Source: Acidocella sp.
Lineage (GTDB): Bacteria; Pseudomonadota; Alphaproteobacteria; Acetobacterales; Acetobacteraceae
DNA length: 8,805 nt
NCBI GenBank assembly: GCA_028687415.1
Contig: JAQUAC010000083.1
Span: 1 to 8,805 of the forward strand
Direction of reading: 5' to 3'
Made by a program: the position numbers and the translations under genes
The notes under the pieces: generated by a model
What the model was told of the DNA's origin: nothing
Seen by the model: the letters and a program-made list of their open reading frames with translations, nothing else
Database searches by the model: none
Part shown: positions 7,480 through 8,805 of the stretch, one piece after another
Numbering within the stretch: position 1 is the first letter of the stretch
Layout of the letters: each line of letters opens with the position of its first letter

Positions 7480-8805
7480 ATGTTCAAGCTCGACGAAATC
7501 CTGTTTGCGCTAAAGACCTTCGCCGGCGCCATGGCGGCGTTGTTCCTGGCTTATTGGCTGCAGCTGGACAACCCTTATTGGGCGATGGCCTCCGCGTATA
7601 TCGTGGCGCAGCCTTTCGCCGGGGCGATGCGTTCGAAATCCCTGTACCGCGTGGGCGGCACGCTTATCGGCGCCTCCGCCGCCGTGGCGCTGGTGCCCAA
7701 TCTGGTGAACTCGCCGGTGCTGCTCAGCTTGGCGCTGGCATTGTGGATCGGGTTTTGACTGTACATCTCACTGCTGGCCCGCAGACCGCGTGCTTATACC
7801 TTCATGCTCGCGGGCTATACCGCGGGCATTATCGGCTTTCCCTCCGTCACCACACCGGGGCATATTTTCGAGACCGCCATCACCCGTGGCGAGGAGATCT
7901 GCATCGGCATCGCCTGCACCACTCTGTTCGGCACGCTGTTCTTCCCGCGCGGGCTTGGGCCGGTGCTGGCGCGGCGCATCGGCACCTGGACCAAGCCGGC
8001 GACGGAATGGTCCATTGCGGCGCTGGCGGGCGAAGGTGAATCCGCCCCGGCGCGCGAGGCACGGCGGCGCCTCGCCTTTGAGGCCACGGACGTGGCTATG
8101 ATGATCATCCAGCTCTCCTACGACGTCTCGCGCCTGCAATCGGCCGTGCGCTTCGTCACCCGGCTGCGGATCTATGTCGTCAGCCTCATGCCCGTGCTCA
8201 GCTCCATTGGCGGGCGCGTGGCGCAGCTGCGTCGGCTGGATGCCGTGACGCCGCAATTGCAGACGGCGTTGGAGGAGACCACCGCGTGGATCCATACCGG
8301 CGGCACGGAAAACGCCGACGAGCTGCTGGAGAAAATCGAGGCGCTGGAGGATGGCGCGCATAACTGGGGCGGTCTGCTGCGCGCCAGCCTCGCGGTGCGG
8401 CTGGAGGAGCTGGTACGCATTGTGCGTCATGCCCGCGCCATCCGCCGGCATGTTCTGGAGGGCGACAAGGCCCCGGAAAACCCGATTCTGGACGCCGAAT
8501 ATATCGCCGTGACGGCGCAGAACCGTGACCATAAACTGGCTTTGCTCTCCGGCTTCGCGGCGTCACTGGCCACGCTGCTGGTCTGCGCCGTGTGGATCAA
8601 CACCGACTGGCCGACTGGCGCCGGGGCGGCGGTGATGGTGGCCATCGCCTGCTCGTTCTTCGCGGCGCAGGACGACCCCGCCCCGGCCATCGCGCGCATG
8701 CTGCGCAATGGTGTCATCATCATCATCGCCGTCGCCATCTACACCTTCTACCTCCTGCCCAGGGTGGAGACCTTCGTGGAGCTCTGCCTGGTGCTGCTGC
8801 CGGCG
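7480..8805 (+). pseudogene. FUSC-family (aromatic acid exporter-like) membrane protein with in-frame TGA, cut by the window end
   Basis: One frame of 442 codons runs from the ATG at 7480 to the window edge with a single TGA at 7756-7758, reached after 92 codons. The protein has the FUSC/AaeB layout. A first membrane block starts at about residue 9 and includes NPYWAMASAYIVAQP; after the stop it continues as LYISLLARRPRAYTFMLAGY and IGFPSV. A charged cytoplasmic helical region follows, and then a second membrane block (KLALLSGFAASLATLLVCAVWI, with AAQDDPAPAIARML after it). FUSC proteins export aromatic acids and similar compounds or fusaric acid. In relatives as I recall them the stop position is a cysteine (GLCLY or similar), one base from TGA. 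There is no frameshift and no decay on either side, so the lesion is recent, a base error, or (less likely) recoded. The start has GGAAAG only two bases upstream. Reinitiation at ATG 7804 would lose the first membrane segments. The remaining C-terminus lies outside the window. Confidence 0.8.

Noticed and set aside
7455..8039. 194-codon + strand frame overlapping the FUSC start and crossing the TGA in another frame
   Set aside because: The family similarity stays in the frame starting at 7480 on both sides of the stop. This alternative frame is Arg/His/Gly-rich and carries no FUSC motifs, so it does not indicate a frameshift.
7768..8532. 254-codon open frame on the - strand opposite the FUSC gene
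   Set aside because: The + strand frame encodes continuous FUSC-family sequence; the reverse frame is a codon-bias shadow.

Overview
The window looks like a chromosomal stretch of a GC-rich alphaproteobacterium. The basis is the overall type of the Asd, LepA and Sir2 proteins, the GC-rich third codon positions, and a complete set of housekeeping genes. TGA clearly works as a normal stop: asd, the DUF805 gene and lepA all end in TGA at the expected family C-terminus. Genus cannot be told from the sequence alone.

Layout from left to right: (1) asd, aspartate-semialdehyde dehydrogenase (+), preceded by an imperfect tandem duplication in its leader and followed by a strong terminator; (2) a small DUF805 membrane protein (-), convergent with asd; (3) a short divergent promoter region and then lepA (+), translation elongation factor 4; (4) tRNA-Ser(GGA) with encoded CCA; (5) about 360 bases of visibly more AT-rich DNA with no supported gene, ending in an RNA stem that can hide the ribosome binding site of the next gene; (6) the main item of interest, a 637-residue protein with an N-terminal membrane anchor, a PstB-like ABC ATPase domain and a C-terminal dual-specificity/tyrosine phosphatase domain (CX5R motif); (7) a 137-residue Roadblock/LC7-like protein just downstream on the same strand; (8) a convergent cobB-type class III sirtuin (-); (9) a divergent FUSC-family membrane transporter gene (+), open to the window edge except for one in-frame TGA.

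The housekeeping genes (asd, lepA, tRNA-Ser) are ordinary. The anchored ABC-phosphatase fusion plus the Roadblock-like protein form a candidate two-gene signalling module. It carries no permease. The ABC signature serine and the D-loop aspartate are missing while the Walker A, Walker B, Q-loop and H-loop residues are kept, so a regulatory nucleotide-binding role coupled to dephosphorylation fits better than transport. That function is inference. The FUSC gene is probably a recent pseudogene or carries a base error. The stop falls where I expect a cysteine in the family, so recoding is listed as an unlikely alternative.
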